A stretch of DNA of 61,499 nucleotides, from the NCBI GenBank assembly GCA_031963225.1, contig JASSUD010000007.1, positions 1-61,499 on the forward strand, given 5' to 3'. The stretch is from JASSUD01 sp031963225. Lineage in GTDB: Bacteria; Pseudomonadota; Gammaproteobacteria; Burkholderiales; Burkholderiaceae. Of the stretch, positions 8,543-17,438 are shown one piece after another. Position 1 is the first letter of the stretch. Each line of letters starts with the position of its first letter. The position numbers and the translations under genes were made by a program. The notes under the pieces are model-generated. The model worked only from the letters and a program-made list of their open reading frames with translations, was not told the DNA's origin and made no database searches.

Positions 8543-9811
8543 ATGCAAATTTACGTCGTCGGCGGAGCGGTGCGCGACACGCTGCTAGGGAAAAAAGTGC
8601 AAGACCACGACTACGTGGTGGTAGGTGCCACGCCTGCGCAACTTATCTCCCTAGGATTTCAGCCGGTTGGCAAAGACTTTCCTGTCTTTTTGCACCCTAT
8701 TACAAAAGAAGAATATGCACTCGCACGCACCGAGCGCAAAACAGCACGTGGCTACCGTGGTTTTAATTTTTATTACGCGCCAGATGTCACGCTAGAGCAA
8801 GATTTAATTCGACGCGATCTCACTATGAATGCGATGGCCTGCGCAGTCCATTCTAATGTCGAATCCGTAAAAAAAAGCTTAGAGAACGCATCTATCTCTG
8901 CGCCTGCTATTCACCGCAGCAACGTAATAGATCCTTTTGGTGGTTTAGCAGATATACAAATGGGAGTGCTTCGGCATGTGAGCGATGCATTTGCGGAAGA
9001 CCCAGTACGCATTCTGCGCGCCGCACGCTTTGCTGCGCGTTTTCCTGACTTTCATCTGGCGCCAGAGACGCTGAGCCTTATGCGTCAGATGGTGCAGGCT
9101 GGAGAAGTGGATGCGCTGGTAGCCGAGCGAGTTTGGCAAGAAATAGCTTCTGGATTGATGAGCACGGCGCCAGAACGCCTATTCATCACGCTACATGCTT
9201 GCGGAGCACTCGATCGCTTGATGCCTGAACTCAATGGGCTTTTTGCAAACACGCAAGATGCCTCTGAAGCACTAACCCCTCCTCTACTGGCACTACGTTA
9301 CGCAGCGCAACAAAACTATGCACTCAGCGTGCGCTTTGCCATCGTGGTAACTGCGCAAGCCAATACAGCGCCGTTCCTATCGCTATGCAAACGGCTTAAA
9401 GTTCCTAATACATGCCGTGATCTTGCATTACTCATACACCGCGAGGGGATCGAACTGCGGCGAACGCTCAAGCAAGACCCAACCCTTCAAGCCGATGATA
9501 TCGTGGCGCTCCTTGAGCGCTGCGATGCCTTTCGTAGACCTGAGTATGTATATGGAGCATTGCAAGTATGCGAAGCGCATCAGGTGGCTTGCAATACACT
9601 AGCAAGCCACCTGATGCCTACTGCCGCCGCTCATTCGCCTGAAGCCTCCACACTACTTTTACTTAGAGCCCTGCGTGCTGCGCAAGAAGTAGATGCAGGA
9701 GCGATTGCTGCACACTACCCCAAACAACCCGAAAAAATTAAGCAAGCGGTACATAATGGGCGAGTGGGGGCAGTACAGTGTGCATTGCAAATATCTCCCT
9801 GCATGTATTAA
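8543..9811 (+). CDS. cca: CCA tRNA nucleotidyltransferase with lost HD motif
   Basis: A 422-residue CCA-adding enzyme, which builds or repairs the 3' CCA end of tRNAs. The nucleotidyltransferase head is intact: GGAVRD at 7-12, the catalytic D-x-D at Asp21/Asp23, ERKTARGYRGF, RRDLTMNAMA at 90-99, DPFGGLADIQ and EDPVRILRAARFAARF. In multifunctional CCA proteins of this order an HD phosphohydrolase domain follows, with an LLHDLGKG-type motif and a PxHxGHE motif. Here the equivalent stretch reads VRFAIVVTAQANTAPFL and joins CKRLKVPNTCRDLALL directly, so the metal-binding His-Asp residues are gone. tRNA end synthesis should persist; the phosphodiesterase/phosphatase activities probably do not. Confidence 0.94.
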   Translation: MQIYVVGGAVRDTLLGKKVQDHDYVVVGATPAQLISLGFQPVGKDFPVFLHPITKEEYALARTERKTARGYRGFNFYYAPDVTLEQDLIRRDLTMNAMACAVHSNVESVKKSLENASISAPAIHRSNVIDPFGGLADIQMGVLRHVSDAFAEDPVRILRAARFAARFPDFHLAPETLSLMRQMVQAGEVDALVAERVWQEIASGLMSTAPERLFITLHACGALDRLMPELNGLFANTQDASEALTPPLLALRYAAQQNYALSVRFAIVVTAQANTAPFLSLCKRLKVPNTCRDLALLIHREGIELRRTLKQDPTLQADDIVALLERCDAFRRPEYVYGALQVCEAHQVACNTLASHLMPTAAAHSPEASTLLLLRALRAAQEVDAGAIAAHYPKQPEKIKQAVHNGRVGAVQCALQISPCMY

Positions 9812-9827
9812 AAAATTACTAGCCCTC

Positions 9828-9861
9828 TTAATATGTATTGACAATTACCATTACATATTAA
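9828..9861. terminator. Inverted repeat between convergent genes
   Basis: Perfect 10-bp arms TTAATATGTA (9828-9837) and TACATATTAA (9852-9861) with a 14-base loop. It sits between the cca stop and the convergent hypothetical gene and overlaps the latter's stop codon. The stem is AT-rich and no T-run follows on either strand, so a terminator role is only possible. Confidence 0.35.
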
Positions 9862-10289
9862 AAAGTAGCTCTCATAAACCTTGGATCTTCTTCTGCAAAA
9901 AAATCTTTTTCGGTAAAGGTCTTATCTATATTTATAGATTTTTTACTATGTTCAGCTTGCTTTTTTAATTTTGTTATTTCTTGATTTTTCGCAAGTTCAT
10001 CTTCACCAACCTCTTGGATTTTATTAATAGTCGGCCCTGAAAAAATAGCGTCCATGTTACTATGCTGCGCAGCTACAAAATCATAGCAATTTTTTTGATT
10101 TTCAACATCAACAATAAATTCAATATCATTAGCTTTATTAGGCCGTACTTTTTTTACAAGTTTTCCAAATAATTCTACTCCGAATTTACTTTTTTTATTC
10201 ACAACCAAATCCGGCACGACAAAATATGATGAATCTATATTCCACGATATATTTTGAACAGAAGATTTCATAGGAGTAAACTTATTCAT
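9858..10289 (-). CDS. AT-rich small protein of unknown function
   Basis: A 143-residue unrecognised protein with high Lys, Asn and Ile. No signal peptide or membrane segment is visible. The C-terminal third (ELAKNQEITKLKKQAEHSKK) looks helical and charged, possibly a short coiled coil. A GGGAAA stretch about seven bases ahead of the ATG is a plausible ribosome site. An alternative ATG lies six codons in. It belongs to the same minus-strand AT-rich group as the genes at 10625 and 11137. Confidence 0.55.
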   Translation of the reverse strand: MNKFTPMKSSVQNISWNIDSSYFVVPDLVVNKKSKFGVELFGKLVKKVRPNKANDIEFIVDVENQKNCYDFVAAQHSNMDAIFSGPTINKIQEVGEDELAKNQEITKLKKQAEHSKKSINIDKTFTEKDFFAEEDPRFMRATF

Positions 10290-10624
10290 AGCGTATTTCC
10301 CATATGATGTTTAACTAAAAAATAAAAAAATCCTATTTTATTAGCACTTCACGCAGCGAAATAATATTCTTTTTCGCCATCACATATTTATACAATTTTT
10401 CATTAAATTTTTTAAATATGCGAAATCAAGTAACGCTTCACGAAAAAAAGCCCAGCGATAGCCAGGCAAAATATATGCGATATGACAAATAGGATTGGAG
10501 GATATTCCACATCCTATCAATCTCGTACCTTATTTTTTGCAGCGGTTACTGTAGATACCGTACTTTTTAAGCAGGTGTAGTTCTATTTATAGAAATAAGG
10601 AAAATCAATTGTATGGCCAGGTTT
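10290..10624. other. AT-rich intergenic region
   Basis: 335 bp between two hypothetical minus-strand genes. It contains the terminator at 10443-10468 and a second, imperfect inverted repeat near 10495-10525 (GATTG-GAGGAT against ATCCTA-TCAATC). No gene was seen. Confidence 0.4.
10443..10468 (-). terminator. Rho-independent terminator after the 10625-11005 gene
   Basis: On the minus strand: GCCTGGC, loop TATC, GCTGGGC (7 pairs with two G-T wobbles), followed by seven T residues. It lies about 155 bp downstream of the stop at 10625. Confidence 0.65.
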
Positions 10625-11005
10625 TTATTTTTTTTCTAAATATTTTAATTTATTGGATAATATCAGCCAGTCATCTTCACATTCTTTAGCCAAAAACCGC
10701 TCAACATCATCTCTATCTCCATAATCGTCAATTATATCTGAAATCAAATCATAATAATTTCCTTTCTCATCCGATAAAGGCTTTACTGTTTTTTCAGCAT
10801 ATATATTAGCTTTCTTAACTGATATGGTTAACTCCCAATCCATTCCCCATCTCTTTCTTCTTATAGACAGATTTTTGAGAGAAGGATTATTTTGAAATTT
10901 ATTTATAGGTCTTGAATTACCGCTCCAATCTAAACTGGCTGAACGCTCTCCAAATTCAACCATTGGAGTTATTGTATTTTTTGATGTATCTCCTATTTTC
11001 AACAC
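10625..11005 (-). CDS. AT-rich small protein of unknown function
   Basis: A 126-residue unrecognised protein. The start is GTG at 11003-11005, backed by a strong ribosome site (AAGGAGAAGG, six bases from GGAG to the codon). The next codon, TTG, is a weaker alternative. The middle has a basic patch (SIRRKRWGMDWELTISVKK), and the C-terminal third is acidic (DIIDDYGDRDDVERFL). No transmembrane segment or signal peptide. The terminator at 10443-10468 lies downstream, which supports a real transcription unit. Confidence 0.6.
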   Translation of the reverse strand: MLKIGDTSKNTITPMVEFGERSASLDWSGNSRPINKFQNNPSLKNLSIRRKRWGMDWELTISVKKANIYAEKTVKPLSDEKGNYYDLISDIIDDYGDRDDVERFLAKECEDDWLILSNKLKYLEKK

Positions 11006-11136
11006 CGCCTTCTCCTTATAATACTTACATTTATACTTATAATTATTGCATTTTCGTTAAAGTATTACATTGTGCTTAAAAAATTCTATTTCTCGTAATA
11101 AATCTCAACTGCCATTAAAAATTTGGCATAGAGCTC

Positions 11137-12216
11137 CTAAGCATTTTTTTTTAGATCATCATAGAATGATAATCTATTATTATTTTCACATTCACGTATG
11201 GCATTATCATTTTTTGGCTTGGCACTTTTATAACTGTAATGCGGCATATTTTGCTGCTTTTTCAGTCTCGGAGTTCTATACAACTCCTGCCTAAATGATG
11301 GTTTACTATTATTTTTAGACGGCAGACCAATTGAATTCTGCGCATATTCCATAGGTTTATTTTTCCGCGCAGAATCTTCTAATTGTGCAGTTACTTCTTT
11401 TTGGTTAGGGACATCGACCTTAGATTTACCCACCTCCTCTTGCAAGCAATATTCTAATACATCATTTATAATATGAGCTGGAAATTTGTCTTGCCCCATA
11501 AACTCCAATTCTTTCACAACAGAATTAATTATATTTTCAGGATATTTATTTAATAATTTAATTCTACCTACCTCTGCAGTAAATTCATTTGATAGCTTAG
11601 ATATCGATATATTCTCTACGCTATCATCATCATTACACTCTCCATACCCACTTTCCAGCATACGATCAATGGCATCATAATAACCGATTCTTTCTTCAGA
11701 AATAATATGGCCATGCATATCGTTTTCATAACAATCATCAAGTAAATAATCAATTGTTTTATCATATACTTCCATTATTCGAAATTCACTTGATCGTTCA
11801 TTACAATGATTATTGCTGAAATATTCTTGCCTCTCCACATCAGATAGTTTCGGCTTACCCAATACATTGCCAGTATCATTAAACTTTCTTTTTTCTGATT
11901 TAGGCTGTACCTTCGGCGGCATACTTCTCTGGTTTCCTTCCACCTCAGGATATATGATGCCAGGAGTTTTAGGGCTAATAGGGCCAGGATAATTGAATGG
12001 CGATCTATTATTAAATGATGTAGTTACAGATAGTTTTGATGTATTGCTACTTTTTATATTCGCAAGAGAGTCACACAACCTCTGAGTACCTCCATTATTA
12101 TTTCGAGATACAGAAGATCCTATTCTTTGATCCCCTTCCCGCCCCGGAATTTCCGTCAAATTTTGTGGTATTCCAGATGCTTTTGCTGCATTTTGTCTTG
12201 TTGGACTCGGATACAT
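11137..12216 (-). CDS. AT-rich protein of unknown function, effector candidate
   Basis: A 359-residue unrecognised protein. ATG 12214-12216 follows GGGGAA at suitable distance; an adjacent upstream GTG is possible. The first 110 residues are disordered in character (Pro, Ser, Asn, Gly rich: PFNYPGPISPKTPGIIYP), typical of secreted effectors or adaptor tails. The middle (about 145-265) is acidic and probably helical, with two related-looking segments, KYPENIINSVVKELEFM and KFPAHIINDVLEYCLQ, that may be a short internal repeat. The C-terminus is basic. Low GC and lack of recognisable homology suggest horizontal origin; host delivery is inference. Confidence 0.65.
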   Translation of the reverse strand: MYPSPTRQNAAKASGIPQNLTEIPGREGDQRIGSSVSRNNNGGTQRLCDSLANIKSSNTSKLSVTTSFNNRSPFNYPGPISPKTPGIIYPEVEGNQRSMPPKVQPKSEKRKFNDTGNVLGKPKLSDVERQEYFSNNHCNERSSEFRIMEVYDKTIDYLLDDCYENDMHGHIISEERIGYYDAIDRMLESGYGECNDDDSVENISISKLSNEFTAEVGRIKLLNKYPENIINSVVKELEFMGQDKFPAHIINDVLEYCLQEEVGKSKVDVPNQKEVTAQLEDSARKNKPMEYAQNSIGLPSKNNSKPSFRQELYRTPRLKKQQNMPHYSYKSAKPKNDNAIRECENNNRLSFYDDLKKNA

Positions 12217-12565
12217 CACATTCCCCTTACTGCTTTACTCCTATTCCTGCCGCATCTCCGAGCTATCTATAAGACGCATCCTCGGGCTTAGAAAGAGAGA
12301 TATCTGATTGGCCCTTATGGATGAAGTATCTTGCTATACAGATTTTCACTTCTCATAAGCAAGAAAAAAGGTATAAATCTGCGTAATAGGAATGTGAGTA
12401 GGTAAGAAAAAATGGGCAATAAAACGCAATGTATTCTTTAGAAAAATATCAAGGAGGGCAAAGATTTCTTACCTAGCCTTCTGGCTTAGTAAGTTTGGAG
12501 ATAGCGCATCAAAACGATGCATCAAAGGGGCGATTGTAGGATGTGTGGAAACATTCTCGCTGTAT
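12217..12565. other. Intergenic region, no gene seen
   Basis: About 350 bp upstream of the minus-strand hypothetical gene and downstream of the thioredoxin-like gene. It should hold the promoter of the 11137-12216 gene. An imperfect inverted repeat near 12468-12493 (CTTACCTAGCC against GGCTTAGTAAG) may end the thioredoxin-like transcript, but without a T-run. Confidence 0.35.
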
Positions 12566-12955
12566 TTAAATACGCAAGGCTTGCAGACATAGTTTTTCAC
12601 GTAGTGAGAATGCGTCATTTAAATAGGGCAAATCTCTCCCATGCAAAAGAAGCTGTTCAACTACCAGCGAATAAGGCAAAACCGGGCCAAAAAAACGGGG
12701 GCCTTTTGTGTCTTCTAGCAATAGGGTCGGAAAATTATCAATGTCCAAATCTTCAAGTGCATCCGCATGCACTTCGATATCAATCCAAACAAAGCATGCA
12801 TTTGGGTGCGCATCGGCCAGCGCATTAAAAACCGCACGATAGCGTGCGCAGCCTGAACACCACGCAGCACATAAACACACCACACAAAGTACCTCTGGGT
12901 CGTTCAAACGTTTAGCAATCTCAGGGCTTTGTGTTTCTGGAATAAGCGCAGGCAT
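12566..12955 (-). CDS. Thioredoxin-like protein
   Basis: A 129-residue thioredoxin-fold protein. The active-site motif is AAWCSGCARYR with Cys33 and Cys36 (CxxC with Ser-Gly between), different from the WCGPC of general thioredoxin. NFPTLLLE near residues 78-85 supplies the cis-proline loop. There is no signal peptide, so it should act in the cytosol as a specialised disulfide reductase; its partner is unknown. The C-terminal 30 residues extend past the core fold. Confidence 0.85.
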   Translation of the reverse strand: MPALIPETQSPEIAKRLNDPEVLCVVCLCAAWCSGCARYRAVFNALADAHPNACFVWIDIEVHADALEDLDIDNFPTLLLEDTKGPRFFGPVLPYSLVVEQLLLHGRDLPYLNDAFSLREKLCLQALRI

Positions 12956-12991
12956 ATTGATTTATAGAAAAATTTATCAAAAAAAATGAAA

Positions 12992-13123
12992 GTAGGCTGG
13001 GGTGAGCAAGGTACTTCAATACCGCACCATTGCCTCTTGAAGATCCGCTTAAAAACGGTCTAAAAGCAAAGATTATGAGTTGGTGGTGTGCATGTTGGGG
13101 TTCGTGCCTCACCACCAACCTAC
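12992..13123. repeat. REPIN-like doublet
   Basis: The intact minus copy is at 13090-13123 (GCATGTTGGGGTTCGTG then CCTCACCACCAACCTAC). A degraded plus copy begins at 12992 (GTAGGCTGGGGTGAG). The pair fills most of the gap between the thioredoxin-like gene and dprA. A further degraded fragment (AAGGTTGGGTTTCGTGC) follows near 13140. Confidence 0.7.
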
Positions 13124-13162
13124 GCCTGCTGCAAAGGTACAAGGTTGGGTTTCGTGCTTACC

Positions 13163-14452
13163 TCAAACACTTCTGCTCACCCGGCCATCAGGCAAGGTAT
13201 TCACCCATCCTTGGAGTTCTAATTGCAATAAGGTGGCTTGCAACGCAGCGCTCGATAAATGGGTTCGTTCTGCAAGTAAGTCTAGCGCAGCAGGGTCATA
13301 TCCCAATGCCTCTAATATAGAGCGTGAAGGGGCGTCTAAGGATGCAAGCTCGCTTTGTTTGCTTTGTAACCGTACGGATTTGCCCTGCTCCACACTCTTT
13401 GTTATAGAGGGAGGAGATACCTTCACTTTAGTAAGGAGCTCTGCTGATTTATGTGCGTATCGCTCACGTGCGCCTACTTCGTATGCGACCGAAGTAATCT
13501 TTAATTCTTCCATAATATCGTCAATTGTTTCGACTAGCTTTGCCCCTTCTTTAATCAACCGATGGCAGCCTTTAGATACAGGCGAATGTATGGAGCCAGG
13601 CACAGCTAACACATCTCGCCCTAGTTCAGCAGCAAGCCTCGCAGTAATCAGGGAGCCGGATTGTGTAGCCGCCTCTACCACTAATACAGCCTGACTCAGC
13701 GCAGCTATAAGCCGATTACGCCTTGGGAAATTGTGCGCACGAGCTGGTGTACCTAAAGGGTATTCAGAAATTAAGGCTCCGTGTAGGCCAATGCGCTGAG
13801 CAAGCGCTTGGTGGCGTGTTGGGTATATCTGGTCGATACCGGTACCCATCACGGCAACCGTGCTGCCCCACGACGCTCGCATTCGCCCCGTATCTTCATT
13901 GGAGTGCTTTTCGCCGGCCTGCACCATGCACGACAGCGCCCCGCAGTGTGCAGCACCATCAATCCCTAATGCTAAGCCTGAAATTACACTCACCCCGCTA
14001 GAAGACAAAGCATGCCCAAACTGCTCTGCATGGGCCAGGCCTTGTGCCGTTGCATGTCGGCTGCCGACAATGGCTACTGCAGGAGTATGTAAAAAAGTTA
14101 AATTACCTTCTACATATATTGCAGCAGGCGGATCTGCCAAGCTATATAAAGAGGGAGGGTAGGCAGGATCACTGAGCGTCACCCAATGATGCGCGGGTAA
14201 TGAAATCCAATGAAGGATTGCATGAACATGCGCTTTTTGCCTCTCTTGCTCCTCTACACTAGAGTGCAAAATGCAACGGGCCAGCTTATCCCCCACCACA
14301 TCTGCTAGTGCGGCTCTGGGCGTTTCAAAAATCACCTCAGGCAGTCCAAAGGCCGTCAGTAAATCACGTACCCTAGCAAACCCTAACCCTTGTATGCTTG
14401 TTAAGCGTACCCAAGCTGTAATTTCACTAGCACTCAAGGGAAGTGTTTGCAT
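13163..14452 (-). CDS. dprA: DNA-processing protein DprA
   Basis: A 429-residue DprA/Smf, which loads RecA on incoming single-stranded DNA during transformation. The Rossmann-like core is complete: VAIVGSRHATAQG, SGLALGIDGAAH, TVAVMGTGIDQIYP, ISEYPLGTPARAHNFPRRNR and SGSLITARLAAELGR. A C-terminal winged-helix (DML1-like) domain is visible (ALDLLAERTHLSSAALQATL). An insertion of about 20 residues (QAGEKHSNEDTGRMRASW) follows the GAL motif. In related Burkholderia dprA is usually near def and smg; def is present on the other side of the divergent promoter region, while smg is not seen in the window. Confidence 0.95.
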   Translation of the reverse strand: MQTLPLSASEITAWVRLTSIQGLGFARVRDLLTAFGLPEVIFETPRAALADVVGDKLARCILHSSVEEQERQKAHVHAILHWISLPAHHWVTLSDPAYPPSLYSLADPPAAIYVEGNLTFLHTPAVAIVGSRHATAQGLAHAEQFGHALSSSGVSVISGLALGIDGAAHCGALSCMVQAGEKHSNEDTGRMRASWGSTVAVMGTGIDQIYPTRHQALAQRIGLHGALISEYPLGTPARAHNFPRRNRLIAALSQAVLVVEAATQSGSLITARLAAELGRDVLAVPGSIHSPVSKGCHRLIKEGAKLVETIDDIMEELKITSVAYEVGARERYAHKSAELLTKVKVSPPSITKSVEQGKSVRLQSKQSELASLDAPSRSILEALGYDPAALDLLAERTHLSSAALQATLLQLELQGWVNTLPDGRVSRSV

Positions 14453-14584
14453 CTAGATTCGCACTTGCATAGAGATAGATTATGATGAAAGAAAAATGAT
14501 TCTTTTATTTAAATAGCGCTACCCAAAGATGCGTTGTAAACCATAACCCTTTTGCGTAGTCGCCCTAGTTAAAAAGAAGCTTTC

Positions 14585-14615
14585 TTGCCATTGTGCCCAA
14601 ACCTGTTTTTATAAC
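14585..14615 (+). promoter_or_regulatory. Possible sigma-70 promoter of def-fmt
   Basis: TTGCCA at 14585-14590 and TTATAA at 14609-14614, 18 bases apart, 54 bp ahead of the def ATG. It lies in the divergent dprA/def gap. Based on matches to consensus only. Confidence 0.3.
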
Positions 14616-14668
14616 AAGCTAGCCATTCGTTATAGTCACGCCTTTTAGAACTGAATGGATATTATTTT

Positions 14669-15202
14669 ATGGCCTTATTACCAATTCTCACCTACCCCGA
14701 TCCACGGCTACGTAAGGTTGCCAAGCCCGTGCTTGCTATCGATGCGCGTATTCGTCAACTTGCAATGGATATGGCAGAAACTATGTATGACGCGCCTGGT
14801 GTAGGGCTAGCCGCTACACAAGTCAATGTCCATGAGCGCCTAGTGGTCATCGATGTTTCAGAAACCCGCGATACGCTACACGTACTCATCAACCCTGAAA
14901 TTGTGTGGTCTAGTGATCAAAAACGTTTTAGTGAAGAGGGTTGCTTATCGGTGCCTGAGATTTATGACAAGGTCGAACGAGCGGAAGAAGTAACCGTACG
15001 CGCCCTTAACTTAGAAGGGGAGTCTTTTGAGCTTAAAGCAAGTGGTTTATTAGCAGTGTGCATTCAGCATGAGCTGGATCATTTGCAGGGTAAGGTGTTT
15101 ATTGAATATTTATCACCGTTAAAACGAACCCGCATCAAAACTAAAGTCCGTAAACACGCCTCTGAGCAAGCCCGGGATCGCCATATGGAATTAGACGCAT
15201 GA
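14669..15202 (+). CDS. def: Peptide deformylase
   Basis: A 177-residue deformylase that removes the N-terminal formyl group from new proteins. All three family motifs are present: GVGLAATQ at 44-51, EGCLSVP at 90-96 (metal-binding Cys92) and QHELDH at 133-138 (His134, Glu135, His138). Length is normal. It overlaps fmt by four bases (ATGA), the usual def-fmt operon, in which formylation and deformylation are coregulated. Confidence 0.97.
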   Translation: MALLPILTYPDPRLRKVAKPVLAIDARIRQLAMDMAETMYDAPGVGLAATQVNVHERLVVIDVSETRDTLHVLINPEIVWSSDQKRFSEEGCLSVPEIYDKVERAEEVTVRALNLEGESFELKASGLLAVCIQHELDHLQGKVFIEYLSPLKRTRIKTKVRKHASEQARDRHMELDA

Positions 15203-16275
15203 ACACCGCACGCTCTGACTCGAGTCTGCGTGTTGCATTTGCGGGGACTCCTGATTTTGCGGCCAAGGCGCTCGAAGCAATCCACGCAGCAGGTTTTACC
15301 ATCCCGCTGGTACTCACACAGCCTGATAGACCTGCAGGACGCCATTTAAAGCTGACTGCAAGCCCCGTGAAGCGCTTTGCGCTGGAGCATGGTTTAAAAG
15401 TATTGCAACCTGTTTCTTTACGCCCTTTATCTAGCTCTGCTGCTTTGGCTAACCCTAATCAGAATGAGCACGTGCAAGCGCGCTCGCCAGATCCTCAAGA
15501 TAGTGCGGAATACGCGCTTGAGCAATTAAGCGCCTATGCGTGTGATGTGATGGTAGTAGCCGCTTACGGCCTACTATTACCTGTTTCTGTCTTAAATATG
15601 CCGCGCTATGGATGCATTAATTTACATGCCTCTTTATTGCCTCGCTGGCGAGGAGCGGCGCCTATACAACGCGCGATTGAAGCAGGTGATAGAGAAACCG
15701 GCATTACGATCATGCAAATGGAAGCGGGGTTAGACACCGGCCCTATGATCACTCGAACGCCTGTATCCATAGACCCCACAGATAATGCAGCTAGCTTGCA
15801 TGATAAGTTGGCTTCTTGTGCAGCTACGCAAATTGTATTGGCCTTACGTATTTTAGAGCGTGATGGTGCGCTTCATGGTGTGCCACAACCCGCTGAGGGC
15901 ATTAATTACGCTTCTAAAATCAAACCCGAAGATGCTTTTTTAGACTGGCAGCTCCCCGCTGAAGCACTCGCGCGTCAAATACGTGCCTTTGACCCGAGCC
16001 CAGGATGCAAAACTGTGCTGGAAGGCCCGGGCACGCTGCTGAAATTGGTACAGGCTTTTGCTTTACCTGAGAAATCAAGCGGATCAGTACCTTTACCAGA
16101 AGCTTTGCCTGGCACCTTGCTCAAAATTTCTTCAGAAGGTATATGGGTGGCCTGTGGCACAGGGGCGCTCTGTGTTACGGTATGCCAAAAACCAGGCGGG
16201 AAAAAATTACCTGTGCGTGAATTTTTAGGAGGTTTTTCTTTATCTGTTGGACAGCGCTTTGTCTTGCCTTTGTAG
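15199..16275 (+). CDS. fmt: Methionyl-tRNA formyltransferase with a linker insertion
   Basis: A 358-residue Fmt that formylates initiator Met-tRNA using 10-formyl-tetrahydrofolate. Visible: VAFAGTPDFA at 12-21, QPDRPAGR at 41-48, the active-site segment INLHASLLPRWRGAAPIQRA (Asn141, His143) and GITIMQMEAGLDTGPM. About 30 extra residues (roughly 78-108, Asn/Gln/Ser rich) sit between the PVSLRP strand and DVMVVAAYG, making it longer than the usual 310-330. The ATGA overlap with def implies translational coupling. Confidence 0.96.
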   Translation: MNTARSDSSLRVAFAGTPDFAAKALEAIHAAGFTIPLVLTQPDRPAGRHLKLTASPVKRFALEHGLKVLQPVSLRPLSSSAALANPNQNEHVQARSPDPQDSAEYALEQLSAYACDVMVVAAYGLLLPVSVLNMPRYGCINLHASLLPRWRGAAPIQRAIEAGDRETGITIMQMEAGLDTGPMITRTPVSIDPTDNAASLHDKLASCAATQIVLALRILERDGALHGVPQPAEGINYASKIKPEDAFLDWQLPAEALARQIRAFDPSPGCKTVLEGPGTLLKLVQAFALPEKSSGSVPLPEALPGTLLKISSEGIWVACGTGALCVTVCQKPGGKKLPVREFLGGFSLSVGQRFVLPL

Positions 16276-16390
16276 AAATCAGCCCCATATTTCTCAAAAC
16301 ATTTTTATTGGTTTGTATTTTGTTTTGTGTATTGGTAGTTAGGGTGTGCCCTAAATCGTATTTCTAAAAAATTAATGTAGGTGGATGAAT

Positions 16391-17266
16391 ATGTTCAACT
16401 GGTTTAAAACAGCGGTCTTAATGGCTGCTATTACCTCTTTATTTCTAGTCATCGGGTCTATGATCGGAGGGCGCCAAGGTATGATCTTGGCGCTTGGGTT
16501 TGCGGTGGCAATGAATTTTTTCGCCTACTGGTTTTCCGACAAAATGGTATTGCGCATGTATCAGGCTAAAGAAGTCGATGCGCAAAGTGCCCCGCGCTTT
16601 TATGCCATGGTGCAAGAGTTAGCTGTGCGTGCAAACTTGCCCATGCCACGCGTCTACCTGATTGATGAAGCGGCTCCCAATGCTTTTGCAACGGGGAGAA
16701 ATCCTGAGCATGCGGCAGTAGCCGCTACCACCGGTATCTTGCACATGCTATCTGAGCGTGAGTTGCGAGGAGTAATGGCCCATGAGCTCACCCATATTCA
16801 ACACCGTGATATTCTGATCTCAACGATTTCCGCTACGCTAGCTGGGGCTATTTCAGCATTGGCTAATTTTGCTGTGTTTTTTGGAGGGCGTGACGAAGAA
16901 GGGCGGCCTGTCAACCCTCTTGCGGGTATGGCGGTGGCTATTTTAGCGCCCGTAGCCGCAGGCCTTATTCAAATGGCTATCTCACGTGCACGCGAGTTCG
17001 AAGCAGACCGTGGTGGAGCGCTAATATCGGGTGATCCAGAAGCATTAGCCATGGCCTTGCAAAAAATAGAGGGGTATATTCATGGTGCACGCCACAACAG
17101 CGGCTTTGCTACCGCACAGGCTCACCCTGAAACCGCTCAAATGATGATTATGAACCCGCTATCAGGCGCCTCTTTGGCACAACTTTTTTCAACCCACCCT
17201 GCAACGCAAGAGCGTGTTGACCGTCTTTTAGATATGGCGCGCCAGGAGCCATCTCGACGCATTTAA
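16391..17266 (+). CDS. htpX: Membrane zinc protease HtpX
   Basis: About 291 residues. HtpX is an M48 metalloprotease of the inner membrane that degrades misfolded membrane proteins under stress. It has two N-terminal membrane segments, the zinc motif HELTH at 131-135, two further hydrophobic segments, and the third ligand region SRAREFEADRGGA near 198-210. ATG 16391 is preferred over ATG 16385 because AGGTGG then sits six bases ahead, and homologues begin MFNWFKT. It lies about 115 bp after fmt and may have its own promoter. Confidence 0.95.
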   Translation: MFNWFKTAVLMAAITSLFLVIGSMIGGRQGMILALGFAVAMNFFAYWFSDKMVLRMYQAKEVDAQSAPRFYAMVQELAVRANLPMPRVYLIDEAAPNAFATGRNPEHAAVAATTGILHMLSERELRGVMAHELTHIQHRDILISTISATLAGAISALANFAVFFGGRDEEGRPVNPLAGMAVAILAPVAAGLIQMAISRAREFEADRGGALISGDPEALAMALQKIEGYIHGARHNSGFATAQAHPETAQMMIMNPLSGASLAQLFSTHPATQERVDRLLDMARQEPSRRI

Positions 17267-17438
17267 AGCGCATATATATTCCTTCCAAGTATCATTGCAC
17301 GCTAGATGCAGCAATCACTGCCTTTTGGAAAGCTTTAAATAGGCTCTAAACAAAGCGTGGCTGCCTCTTCAAAGCCCGTATTTGCATCTATTCTTTCGTT
17401 GGGCGCCCTACCCAGGCGCCGTTGCTTTTTTATTTCTG

